NCBI GenBank assembly: GCA_022497145.1
Contig: MU385989.1
Span: 5,337 to 66,308 of the forward strand
Direction: 5' to 3'
Source of the DNA: Rostrohypoxylon terebratum
Taxonomy: Eukaryota > Ascomycota > Sordariomycetes > Xylariales > Hypoxylaceae
DNA length: 60,972 nucleotides
Under the pieces are notes generated by a model. The model did not search any database and had not been told where the DNA came from. It worked only from the letters and a program-made list of their open reading frames with translations. A program made the translations under genes and the position numbers. Of the stretch, positions 43,740 through 55,979 are shown piece by piece. The stretch's first letter is position 1, and every line of letters begins with the position of its first letter.

Positions 43740-46700
43740 CGCACCTGAGTGATGTCGTCCCGACGACCGAGGTTAGGAAAGAGAATAGGGACCTAGCGAG
43801 CGAATTGAACTACTAGGTAATAGGCGGGTATTAAATAGAAGCCGATTGACCTTGGAAAGAAACGATGTAAGTATGTTGAACTATCGAGAGATCTCCATGA
43901 TACTCTACTAGGTAGTCAGCTAGGTGTGATGAAAGTTTCAACAGTTTCAACATGTCTGGTTCAAACAACTAATATATCCATATCAAAGATCGAGGAAAGG
44001 GTCAATCTTTATCTACCAGGAACATTGCGTGACAGCATGTCCATTGTTGTGTCATTGTTCCCCCGAAGGTTCTAAGCAGGGGGTTACTTCATCAACTGCT
44101 CCAGCCCATGATATCAAACGAGAATAAGATGCAGTTGTAATCCTTCGAACCAACAAACTTGACTCCTACCCAAGTTCCGGGCTGGCTGAGGCTGAGAACG
44201 CTATTGCCAAATACAGCCCTGGAGGACGTTAGGGGGTTGCATCAACACCATCCACTTCTCTGGGGGTGTGAAACCATGCAGGGGCGTCGACGAGAGTTCC
44301 CCTCTCGTGGTAATATTCTCTGTATCTTCTATACCAAAAACATCTTGATTGCTCTCTCTCTCTCTCTCTTTCCTTTTTTTCCTCTCTCATCATTGACGAG
44401 GTTATCTGTAGACCCAACTCGCACTTATGTCGCTACACAGAAAGCAGGCTATCGAGTTATTTTTGAATCGTGAGCCTCTAGGGTGCATCTTAGACTCTCA
44501 CCGGTATGGATGTGAAGCGACACAATACATCTTACACAACATCACGTCTATAAATTCGGACATCGCGGCTATTTGCTGGAATGGCTAGTCCTTTTCGCGA
44601 GGACGTATCAGAAGCCATAGTGGTATTTCTAATGAGTATTATAGGTACCTAAGGTAAGCTTGCAGAGGCTGTTATATTCAGCCCCCGACACCCACCGTCC
44701 ATGGATGCGAACGATAGGTACCTACTAATGCTGTAGATATTGAGTGGATGTACAATACCACCTAGAACCACGAGCTGCATGAGCTTGATGGCCTAAATTT
44801 GGAACACGGCTGTGCTCAAGCACCCCGCAAGCTGATTCATACGCCGACATTGTTAATCAGAATATTTTTTTTTTTCATTTCTTACGTAGCTGCATAGGTA
44901 TAGTAGTGAGCAGCATCGGACGAGTGATATCACGAGAAATGCCCCTCATTCAAAGAGATCGTGACCTGAACCATGACAAACATTCTCGTGGTGCAATCCG
45001 AGAGGTAATGCTTAGAAGGTGAGATGAGAGAGACAGTCTTCCGGGATTGGATACCGGCAACTATCCCCCCGTTTCAGACGATTTTGCTACATAGTATTTG
45101 AACCAACAGATGGACGGCCATCAACGTTTCGGTAGCTAACTACTTAATACTGGCATTCCCGATCTGTAACATAATGTAACAACACCATCTTATCACATGT
45201 ACATCGAACTAGGGTCCATTGCCGTTTTCGAACCAACGCGATGATTTATTGAAGTTTGGGGGCCGAAAATATCAGAGTTCAAAAACCAAAGCGACACAAT
45301 ACCTGATAGCGGAAGAACAGAAAGAAATTTGGAATGAGGACCTAGGACCTAGGTACCCTGCTCGTGAATAATAATACCTAGGCAATATAGTACCTAGGAC
45401 CTAGGTAAGCCTGCCTTGGGAGGAGGGGGACATTAGAAATGCCCCGTCATACGCTGTATGGGACCGGACGGAATTTCAAAAGGCTGGAGCTGGAGAGGCT
45501 TTGGCTTTTCGGGGTTACATTCAAGTTCTGACCAACCGATACTTAGAGCCTTAGACATAAAAAGAAGTTTTCCTAGAACAAATCGAGAAAAATCCCGAGG
45601 TGGCTGGCTTCCTGCACGGGATCGAAGCAAACCATAAGACGGACCACCTCAATAAGAGTGGTGGCATCGGAGTTGGGGGTTCCCATCGCAGAGGTAGGTA
45701 ATACGGGCGCGGAAGATGAGGTTGGTGTCTATTATAGGAATTCGAATGTGCAATGATTCCACAGTCAAGAAGATAGTTGAATTTTCCTGAGTCTTTCTGG
45801 TGGTCTTCTCATATGTAGGACCTAGGTACCTACATATCTCAGAGTCGAGGATTAAGTACCCAGTAAATAGAATCAGGTACGTCAGAGGAATTTACAGACG
45901 AAAATTCGAATCCCATAGCATTAATCGCGGATACCACGTATAGAAAATGGTGTCAAGTGATGGACAAAAGAATCAGGAGTCAAAACTGAGTTGGCAAGTG
46001 TGCTCTACGCACCTTAATTGCCGTTCGCCAAGTAAATTGGTCGAGCGACAACTCCTCCCGTAAATAGGGGGGAGTATCCAACTACTACTAAAACTAAATT
46101 TGAAGCCCTTGAAGCATTATGGTACGATGAAGTACGTCAAAGAGATGAAGGGACGAGCTATCCCTCCCAGCCAGCACGCTCATCAAATCCGACGTGCCCA
46201 TTTTCCAGCCGGTAACAGCATTACAACTTTCGTTGTGCTCTAATGTTCCCTCGTCTCTGACCGTAACAACATTGTACGGATTGTAAAGGAGAATCCCCCC
46301 ACCCCCAACCAAAAAAAAAAGGAAAGAGGGAAAAAAAAACGATACTAATGGTAATAATCCAATCTCCTTTTTCGCTTCGTGCCCGCGTCGCCGTAAACTC
46401 ACAACTCCGCGCTAAGACAAGATGTCACAACCGGTCCGGCCGTTAAAGCCTTCTCCTGCCTGCCTCGTCTAACCGCCCAAGGTGACAAGTCAAGTTAGGT
46501 ATATCAAGCATGTACACGCGGAAACGCCGAAAGAGATCCCTGAAGTTGCCAGTCCTATAAAGCAAAGAAATATGCCCCGTGTCCCCCCCTGAAAAACGCC
46601 GCAAGTATGGTTTGGCGGGGAGAGAAACAAGAAAGAAATGGTCCAAAAAAATCTTCAAAAGAGGCGCCGCCTCTAGGTCGCCTGGACTCCTCGTAGATCT

Positions 46701-47390
46701 CCTCACGGAGGCTATAGATACAGGTGGGTGAACGAGAACAATTGCCAAAACATATTCCAGTCTGGCCTAGTTCGTCGGGCTTCTGGATAATCCAATCCAA
46801 AAAGAACCTACAACCCCCTGAGTAAACGTTGTGTTAGTTCGCGGTTTTTTAGCACAATCCCCGGTCCTATCTTCCGCTCGCGAGCCTGGCTACGACACGT
46901 AGCTCGGCTCGGTCGAAGAAACAGACGGCGATGAAAAAACGTATCCGCACGGATCCCACCCGCCGAATTACAATGAGATGGAAGGACGAGAGGTATCCCC
47001 CTGAATAAACAAGAACAACAGAATGGTGCATTAAGAGAACAAAAAAAGAAACAAACTGGCATGACGACGATGAACGGCTGGAAACAACATTATTCGGGTT
47101 TCGGGTAGGTAAGCGATTTCGGCCTTCGAATCGATGTCAATAAGACGTGATGAATCGAAGGCTAGGTCAAGTCGACTTCCGTGCGAGGATCGGGAAGGAA
47201 ATAGCGTGAAATATCCACGTTGCTCTCCTCCCTTTTCTAAACCCCCCCTTTTTTTTCTTTCGTTTTCGGTTTTACTGTTTCGAGTCTCTATCCGTAAGCC
47301 CCATTCCTATTTCTTCCATTCCTTATTCTAGATGCTCGTAGAAAAGATTTTTTTTTTAAAAAAAGGGGAGGGGGAGGAATGCAGGTAAGA
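43740..47390. other. 3.6-kb gene-poor spacer
   Basis: It contains a TC run (about 44351-44369), CCTAGGACCTAGG palindromes (45342-45354 and about 45394-45405) and a T10A7 palindrome (47348-47364) just beyond the stop of the zinc-finger gene. Reading frames up to about 100 codons at 46.1-47.1 kb have no family features. No RNA gene was recognised. Confidence 0.45.
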
Positions 47391-49593
47391 TCACTGAGGA
47401 TAGACCATGCTGAAATCGAATTCGTCCATATGCTGCGGCACCTCGTGGTATACCGTCATGGGCGTGACCGTGGCAGAAGACGATAGGGCGGAGCTGAACT
47501 GGTTCATGTGGTCTTGAGGAGCAATTGCCGAAATGTCAGGGGCGAAATTGGGAGAGATTGTGGAAGGCGACATGGCATTATTAAAGTTGAAGTCGGCAGA
47601 CGAAAGTGGCATTCCGTTCATGTAAGCGACATCGGTGTTGACGACAAGATTGTTATAATCCATCTCGGAAAACACGTTGCCGGTCATCTTGTGCGGTAAA
47701 CTAAACTCGCCCGGATACGATTCCATGATCCCGGACTCGGGATCCACGACGGGGTGGCTTAGTTCGTCTTCGGCGTCGTCGTCGTCGTCTAAGTCGTATT
47801 TGTTTACCCAGATCTCCTTCATCCAATTCTTGAGCTCACTCATCGGGGGCCAGTCACCACCACCCTTGCCACCGCGCTTATCCTCGTCACTGCGGTTATT
47901 ACCGTTGCCCTTATTCTTTTGCCGCGACGGCTTTTCCTTGAAGTGAGTGCGACGTAGGTGAGCGGCCGCGTTGTAATACGCGCCGTACTTCTTCTGGGCC
48001 TTGCAGGCCTTGCACTTACTAAGTGGGTTGACGGCAGGAATGCCGACAGGAAGACCATGGGCGGCTGGATCGACGCAGATCCATTTCTTGACGGTGGTCT
48101 GATGCTTGGCATCTCTGTGACGGCGAAGCTCGTGCTCTCCGCGGAAACCGTCCTTGTGCTCGTCACACTGGTCGCAGAAGACCTTGGGTTGCTTCGGTCG
48201 TACGTATTTGGTCTTTGTGATGGGCGTCTTACCATCCTTCTTTGCGTTAGCTTGCGATTCGCCCGGGCTCTGGTCGGTACTCGGTTTGGGCTTCAGGGGC
48301 GCGTTCAAGGCACGTTGGCACTGTAGCTTCAGAGTATCTTTAGCCCGGACCTTCAAAGACGAGCTCGATCTGGTGCTAGCCATGCTCGCGCTAGACACCG
48401 ACCGTTCCATGTCCGAAGAGGAGAGAAGCGCGTCGGGAGGAGCCGAAGCCGCATACTGGTGGGCGAACGGTGGTGCCAGGCTAGAGCCGACAGCGATGAG
48501 GGCGTCTTCGCTACAGTAGGGTCGCTTTCCTAACGGCGAGCTGTCACCACTGCCGCCATTCTGTTGGACCCCGTCTTGATAATACGCCTCGCCGCCTTGC
48601 GACATCTGCGACCCGAGGCTCATCATACGAACGCCGCCAGAGACAGACTGGTTGTCGAACAGGCTATTCTGTCGGGTCATCGGCGCCGTGTCGTACGTGG
48701 GCGCCGTCGTCATCGATCCGCAGACGGACACGTTGGTAATATTAAACTGGGGCACGTCGACGTCGTGGCTCTGCGAAGGGACCGACGAACTGAAGGAGTC
48801 CACCGCTTGGGGAGGCTCTTCGGTATATGGATTTTGGGAGAAGAATTCTTCGGGGTCGAGCATTACGCTCGCCATGGGCCCCGCCTCCGACAGAGTAGGC
48901 ATATCGTGTCGATGCCTAGACGACTGTGAACGCAGAGATTGCGAGTGAGCAAGAGCATAAGACGATACCGGCTCATCCTGATCTACGTAATCCGCCATGC
49001 CCGCGTTCCTCATATGCGCGCCGGCGTTATGTATCCGCGGCGGTGGAGATATCGGGGCATTGCCGGTGAAAGGGCCGGCGGATTGGGTGGAGAGGTTGGA
49101 ACGGTCCATCCTCTGCGAGACGGGAGCTTGCTGGGACATGGTCCTGGCACGCTTGATAGCAGGTCCATTTTGGCTATGTCGGTTCTAACGAGGGTCCGTC
49201 AGTATGCCCGGCCAGTCACGCACACGAGGGCTCGTAACGGAAGAGAAGTGATCTTACAGATGGTCGTGCAGCGCTTTCATGACGACTATACCCATGCATG
49301 CCATTGCTTTGAGGAACTGTATTACATCTTGACATGCCATCTTGATGATAAGGGGCGGCAGGGGTGGCAGGAGTACTTGACAGTTGGAACTCATTATGAA
49401 CAATAGAAGACGAAGCATCGAGGTTGGTCGGGCCTGTGGGCTGAACTACTTGCGATTGATAAACAGAGCTTTGTAGTTGAGATAATTTCGCTTCCGCCCT
49501 GCGAAGAACCTCCTCCTGACTTCTCATCGCGGCATCCTTTTCCTCTAACAGGAGCCTCAGCTTCTGTATTTCGATATCTTGGTTTGTGCTCAT
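47391..49593 (-). CDS. Coiled-coil and C2H2-type zinc finger transcription factor
   Basis: Two exons (49593-49258 and 49184-47391, intron 73 nt with GTAAGA..TTAG) encode 709 residues. Residues about 8-41 (IQKLRLLLEEKDAAMRSQEE..) form a predicted coiled coil, so dimerisation is likely. A long Ser/Gln/Pro-rich region follows. Near 448-472 is a C2H2 finger, FCDQCDEHKDGFRGEHELRR..HRDAKH. About 40 residues on, SKCKACKAQKKYGAYYNAAA with HLRRTH gives a second, atypical finger. The next segment is basic, then DWPPMSELKNWMKEIW, a conserved block after the fingers in a fungal family (DUF7896-like from memory, not checked). The acidic DDDDDAEDE stretch and Ser/Met-rich tail may activate transcription. 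The upstream exon is included because it splices in frame and adds NRHSQNGPAIKRART before the internal Met at 49139. Targets unknown. Confidence 0.85.
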
Positions 49594-52500
49594 GATTCTA
49601 AGATCAGGTTCGTGAGAGACTGGTCAGGGTGGGCGATGGGAAAGGTCAACAACAAATGCCGAGGGGCAGGCGAGCAAGGCGAGGCGAGATTTGCGGTCTC
49701 GACGCCTAACGCTTCACTACCTAGTAGGTGTAATCTCTTCTTTCTTCTCCCCCCTCTCTCACACGCTAATAGGACAAGCAGCTTCGTTGAATAAGAACCT
49801 CGAACAGGAGGAGGAACCCCAACAAGGATGATTGGTTTGATTCTTCGACTTCTTCTTCTCTTTTTTTTTTAAAAAAAAAACCCCCCAAAAAAAATTATTT
49901 GGTCTCGTCGACGAGATGTGTCTGGCGAGAATGATACCTATGTAGGTAATGGCGGACTAAGATCCGATCTAAAGGAAAAGTATGGGGAAAATAGAAGAAC
50001 GAAACACAGACTTCGATAACCCAAAGGTCTGAAAACCAAAGGATATTGCTTAATTATGTACCAGTCAGTCGAGACGAGGCTTTGGGTCATGCGCGGCAGC
50101 GGGTCTACAATCCTCGCTCTCTCACCCACTTCACTTCACCCACGATACGCTTGCCCAAATTTGCATGTACCGGTATGTATTTAATTTACGAGAATCCCGC
50201 GGGCTTAGATCGACTCTTGGCCTTGCAACCTGGCCCGGGTTTGGCTTCTCACACCCTTGTAAGGTCGAATGAGTTGCCAAACAAGCTAGCGTCCCAGGAA
50301 TTGGATGTGATTTGACAGGCAGACAAGGGCACTACATAGTAGGATTCATCGATTGAAGAATTACATACGGTACTATGTAAATTAGTACAATATACAATAT
50401 ACAATGGTAGGAAGAAACGTCGGTCGATTCTAACATGCGGACTATCCTAAACTGCCCTAGCTTCCAAGTTCTTCGCTTGAAGAGAGAGAGGGAGGGGGGG
50501 GGGGGATGATGTTGATATCCGGAGGGTAGGATGGGCCGGTCGTGGGTCTGTTGTCAGACCTCGCTGCTGTGCTTGATGCAAGAGAAGAAGCCCACGGAAG
50601 ACTAAGACTAGTAAGCTAGTAAGACTTTCGAGACTTTCGCTGACAGGTCGATTGAGAGACAAGAAAAAAAACTTGCACCATCCGGAATGTCTCGCTCTGC
50701 AGAATATGGCAACGACCAGTACATACACACACATACCTACGCACGCAGTCATGCAAGTACTGATGGTCTAATGTGATGTAACATAGGGGATCTGAGGACC
50801 TTACAGGTCAGTTTTTTTCTTTATTTCTTTCTAGGGGGAACCCCCCCCTCGCCCGAGTGACGCAGTCAGCCAATTCATCGATCGTTGCTGTTTTCTGCAA
50901 AACCATCAGGGCAACAAAGAAGAATTAAACGCGCTGACACGTAGGTAAGTTGGCAGGCTACAAATTAGTACCTACATACTTAGTAGGACCTAGGTCCTAG
51001 GAAAGGTAAGGGGAGATATGTGACATGTTACCGGGCTATCCTACTCTACATAGTACGCATAGTACTTTGCTCATGTATACATACCTACATATGATTAATT
51101 ACTGATAATTGTCATGACCCAAAAGAGAGTCAAGTCCTAGGTCCTATGAACGTGCTTAGCAGGCTTAGGTACTAGCTACTAGCTAGGTAGGTAAGCATGT
51201 AATAGTATGTACTATGTAGCTTAGAGATCGTCTTGGCTGGTTGCTGATTGCTGGTTGATACTATACTATGTACTATTAGGTCTAATGAGTGGCTAAAAGC
51301 TTATAGCGGCATTTCGAGATCCAATTTTCGTAATGAAGAGCTGTCGAATCCGGCATTGATTAAGACAAGGAATAAGTGACGATCCACTCGGATCTCTCTA
51401 AGTAATAGTATATACCTAGGACCTAGGTAGGTAGTAATACTCAGTACTACCTAGATGTGTCTTGAGTCTTCATACAGTATGAACTTTGAGTGTACCTTTC
51501 CTTGGTATATTTCGGCCGATACGATTTACGAATTGGCAATATGGCAATATGACGATAATGAAGATACTGCCATTCTGATGCCTACCTAGGTCCTAGGTAT
51601 GTACCTATTTCTTCTTCCGAATCTTTCTCGTAATGCTGTACATAAAAGCCACGCACGTAGCTAAGGTCATGCACGTTTCCTTTTTGTCCGTTCTCTGTTC
51701 GTCGTCATCCACATCCAGAACGTGGGGTTGGGTTGCATACATAGTACATCAAGAAATAGGATAACTCATTAATACATACATGGTAATACATAATATTACC
51801 AGGCTGACCTACTAGGTAGTCCATGGCTAGCCTAGGTAGGTATAGGAGGGTATGGAAGACATGGGATGTATGGAGGCATGTATAGATATGGAGATAAAAT
51901 CTCGTCGGCTGCATCTTGCATTTCGATAGGATCTGTTCATCGGGTCGTGCGCGCGCGGACTTCTTGCAACGCCCGTTCGCTTCTCGTCTATGGGAACTGT
52001 GGACTGTGGACTGTGGACTATGATGCTCGCACTCTTTTAGTCTACGCGAACCCTTCCCACCGAGCACGGACGATTAGAAAAATGTGTTCATACACTATAC
52101 CTACAGCTGTACATCTATACATAGTACCAACATACCTACTATGTACAAAAAAGAAATCATACAATTAGACGAAGGGGAGCGCCAGATGCTAGCCACGCAT
52201 TCGGTCTGCCAGGGAGAAACCTCGTGCCCGTCGCCCAAGGAGAGATGCATGCAATAGCTTGCATATCCCAGCATATCCCAGCATCTCCTAACATATCCTA
52301 GCTGCCACTTGTTTGCCTTGTTTTTGACGAATCTAGCACTCATTGGGTGTCGATGGGTCAGTGTGTTGTTTAAGAGTGAGGCGACCATCCCCGCGACCCT
52401 TTTGAGTGGCTGAGAAGACTCATTAGGCGGTCCGCATCCCTGAAGAGCAGCGGTGGGTCGCGCCCCAGGACATGTCTGGACATGCCTGGACATCCAATCT

Positions 52501-54021
52501 GCCAGTATTATAATAATGATCGTATCGTATTGTACAATGTACGTACGTACGTCGTAGTATGGGGATTGGATGCGAAGGACAGCGGGCTGCGGGCTGCGGG
52601 CTGAGTTGGGTGAAGAATATCCTTACATCCTTACCACCCTTTGACCATCCTTGCCGCATCGCTGGCTGGCTGCGGCTGTTGTTGCCTCAAGACAGAGTAA
52701 CATCCCATACGTTCCTACATGGCTTCTAGCATGTATGTGTGCGAACGTACTATGTACGAACATACGAACATACGAACATGACGGGTTTGGAGTTTGGAAG
52801 AACAAGTCACCTACATATTACATGATATGCTACATAGCACAGCGGCAACGTGCGGCCTTTTTCGACTCGCTAACCAAGGGTCCCAGACTCATTGGACTCA
52901 ATGTCTTGACAATCTTGGATCCGCTGAGATGCCCACCGATCCGTCTTGTCTATCCAACCAATTATCGAGTCCTAGATTCGCTGCTGTCCTGTGATAGGTG
53001 AGAGAACATCGAAGTCTCGAATTATCCCGGTCTTATGCTGTATTTTCCGTCTTTCTGTTTCCTTCCTCCTCTCGGCTGACCGCCCATCTACACATAGTAT
53101 GTATGCATGCACGGCCATAGTTCCATAGCTCCATGGTTCCATAGTGCCAATGCATAAAAAGACGGCTTATACAATATAATAGGTAAGTTTAAGATGACAA
53201 TTCGCTTCTCGGCCAGCTAAAAATGGATGTCGGTGAATGCTCGTTGAACAGGTTAGACTCTCCATGTCTTACATAGTAACCTAGTACTAGTAGATGCTGC
53301 CACGTTCGAACCCAACCAGCCATCCAAGCCACAATTATCAGAGAAGTCAAGGATCGGTGACGATGACGTGGAAATTGGCTCTTTTTTTTTTCACCTTTTC
53401 TCTTGAGTGTCGCCATAATTCTCGCTTCCGGCGCGGCAGAGTTCTAGATCACAGCATACAACAATACAATATAGTATGTAGCAGGAATAGCATACATAGG
53501 TGTACCTAGGTCCTAGGTCCTAGGTACTAAGAACCGAAATCTTTACGATCCTTGATACCTCGATACCTCGATACCCTTGATTCTCTTCAAGGGGAAAACG
53601 GGAAAAGGGGAGAAAGCTTCATCAATGAACTACAACTACGCAGTACTCAACATACCTACCTGACTAGGTCCTAGCAAGCTGGCAAGTTAGCAACCTGGGT
53701 TGGGCACAGATGTACCCAAGTACAGCAGCAGTTTGATGCAAATCGTGATTTTAGATTGCTATTTTGGTCTGATGAGTTGATAAGTCATATTCGATGCATC
53801 GTTCATCCGGGATACAAATCTCAGCTGTGATTATTTCCTAAGCATCACGTCACCGAAATGACTGAACGGCTTTGAGATTAATTACCTATACCTAATACGT
53901 ATCTACCTATTATGTACCTAGTATATAGGACTTAGGTGCGTGGTGCCCTCTCACTTTACTTTAGATGATGATGGTTTGACATGCGTTCGTATCTGATTTC
54001 AGGGGTCAGCGCAAGATTAAT

Positions 54022-54112
54022 ACGTAGCATGTAGCATGTAGCATGTAGCATGTAATATGAAGCATGAAGCATGAAGCATGAAGCATGAAGCATGAAGCAT
54101 GAAGCATGTAGG
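54022..54112. repeat. GTAGCAT / GAAGCAT heptamer array
   Basis: About four GTAGCAT units, an interruption, then about seven GAAGCAT units, diverged by one base between the two blocks. Confidence 0.9.
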
Positions 54113-54507
54113 TAGCGCGTAGGGGAGAGTGATACTATGTATGTGTAGTATGTATGTGGTGTATGTACTATTATGTAGTATGCAAGTTCCTGTCGCAATA
54201 ACGGCACCCAATATCTAAGACCGCTCGAACGGGTACTACGGTATTAATGTGACAGCCGCAGTAGAAACGTGTTCCGAGCGTCAGGCCATCGTGATTCGGC
54301 GGGTCAGTGGGAAATAATATTATCGAGGATTGAACGATTCTCGGATTGACGTAAGTGAGTAGTACGTAGTACGGGGGAAGAGATGCCTGGGTTGTCTGGG
54401 TTGTTTGGGTTGGGACGCGGGAAATGGGATGGTGCTTCCGGATGATGATTTTTCTTCTTTTCTCCTTTTTCTTTTTCTTCTTCTTCTTCTTATCCTCCTT
54501 CTCTTCG

Positions 54508-54564
54508 CTTTCCTTTCCTTTCCTTTCCTTTCCTTTCCTTTCCTTTCCTTTCCTTCCCTTCCCT
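54508..54564. repeat. CTTTC pentamer array
   Basis: About eleven TTTCC/CTTTC units. It generates a misleading Lys-rich reading frame on the minus strand. Confidence 0.9.
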
Positions 54565-55222
54565 TCTCTAACATCGCCCAATGCTAGATACCTTATTTTA
54601 AAGTGATTCCAACATGGCTGCATGGCTAGGTACAATTCCAGTTCCAGCACCAGCTTCGACATGTGGTGTGACAACTCTAATAAGTCGACACTAGGAGGTA
54701 CCCAGCCAATGGCCGCATATTGTACTTACCTAGGAATAGGCGCCGGTGGTGCTGGACACCTGCCGGACATCTGCTGGACCTCTACATGCTTACCGCGGGA
54801 TGAGACCCGCAGCTGTTGCCCACCTGCCCATATGGATGATATCCTTATTAGTTGATCTGTTAATATCTATTATCTATATACCTATCCATACCTGATATAA
54901 TACGTGCCTACTATGTGCCTGCCCACGCAGCTGGGGGAGATCTATGGTATCTAAGAAATACTAGGTAGGATATACGTACTATGTTATACTATATTACTAT
55001 GTAAAAACATCCCTGGATGCAGTAAACAGACTGCCGATCAAGACTATTATCGGTAGTACTCCGACGAAGCCGCGAAGCCAGGCGAGCCGGTGACGTGTGG
55101 AGCCAACAGGTCGGAGCAGGATGCCGATATCAAAACCGGTGATAGTGTCATCGACAATCTATTTGAGAGCATAAGACCTGTGGATGTGTACCATTAGTTG
55201 TTGCATAATCAAATGTTATTCT

Positions 55223-55223
<1 letters not shown>

Positions 55224-55276
<53 letters not shown>

Positions 55277-55279
55277 TGT

Positions 55280-55352
<73 letters not shown>

Positions 55353-55373
55353 TTTTGTTTTTGTTTTTGTTTT
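55224..55373. repeat. Long poly-T block with TG and GTTTTT tracts
   Basis: A T run of about 50, GTGTG, another T run of about 48, a TG dinucleotide run, then GTTTTT repeats. The exact run lengths may be unreliable because such tracts are hard to sequence. Confidence 0.9.
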
Positions 55374-55979
55374 TCTAGGGGAATGTTGAGATGGAAGAAG
55401 AATTTATAAGATTTTAAGTTTTAATGTTGTATAGTTGTACCTAGTACCTATACCTATCTGTTTATTAGTAATTAACTTTCTGTTAACTTTCATTCTTTAA
55501 TCATTAATCTCATTATACCAATATCTACAGCTGTAATATGAAAAACAATATGCTGTACTTCGTACTATCACTATAAGTCACCGTGTAATACACTTCGTTA
55601 TTTGTTTAGGCGTCGCCGGTGAAACATCGGGTTTTCTGATAACGAAGAACACTTCCACCTCCACCTCCAATTGGATCCATGTTGGATCCATGGATGGCTT
55701 TCTAGCTTTCTAGAGCTCCACCTCGGCTTTCCTTTTGGCCATCTTGTCCTTATCATCGCTTCGTCCAACTTCAACAATATGCGTATTAATTGCATTGATT
55801 AGCTTTTTATCTCTCTCCAATTCCAAGATCGCAAAGGTCAACACCATGTACTACTGCACATAAATAATTATCACCACTTTTTTGTTTTTTTTTAATTCTT
55901 TTTTTTTCTTACATGCGCTCAACACCGAGTCCCAATTTCCCAATTTCTATGTGATATCATTCACCAACAGAGCGGCATC

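Larger units (their letters stand above)
49594..55979. other. 6.4-kb gene-poor, repeat-rich spacer
   Basis: Contents in order: T10A10 palindrome (49861-49880), a G run in a purine tract (about 50480-50505), several CCTAGGT palindromes (about 50988, 51418, 51585, 53504-53526), and CATATCCCAG repeats (about 52262-52285). Then come GTAGCAT/GAAGCAT heptamers (54022-54112), a CTTTC array (54508-54564) and the poly-T block (55224-55373). Many reading frames of 60-170 codons follow these repeats and were not accepted. Confidence 0.45.

Noticed and set aside
45595..45640. tRNA-like T-arm (GGGATCGAAG)
   Set aside because: No matching D arm, anticodon stem or acceptor stem around it.
46094..47062. Minus-strand frames of 81-102 codons
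   Set aside because: Three short mutually overlapping frames without start context, domains or splice logic.
54171..54674. 167-codon Lys/Glu-rich minus-strand frame
   Set aside because: Created by the CTTTC pentamer array and TTC repeats; no family features outside the repeat.
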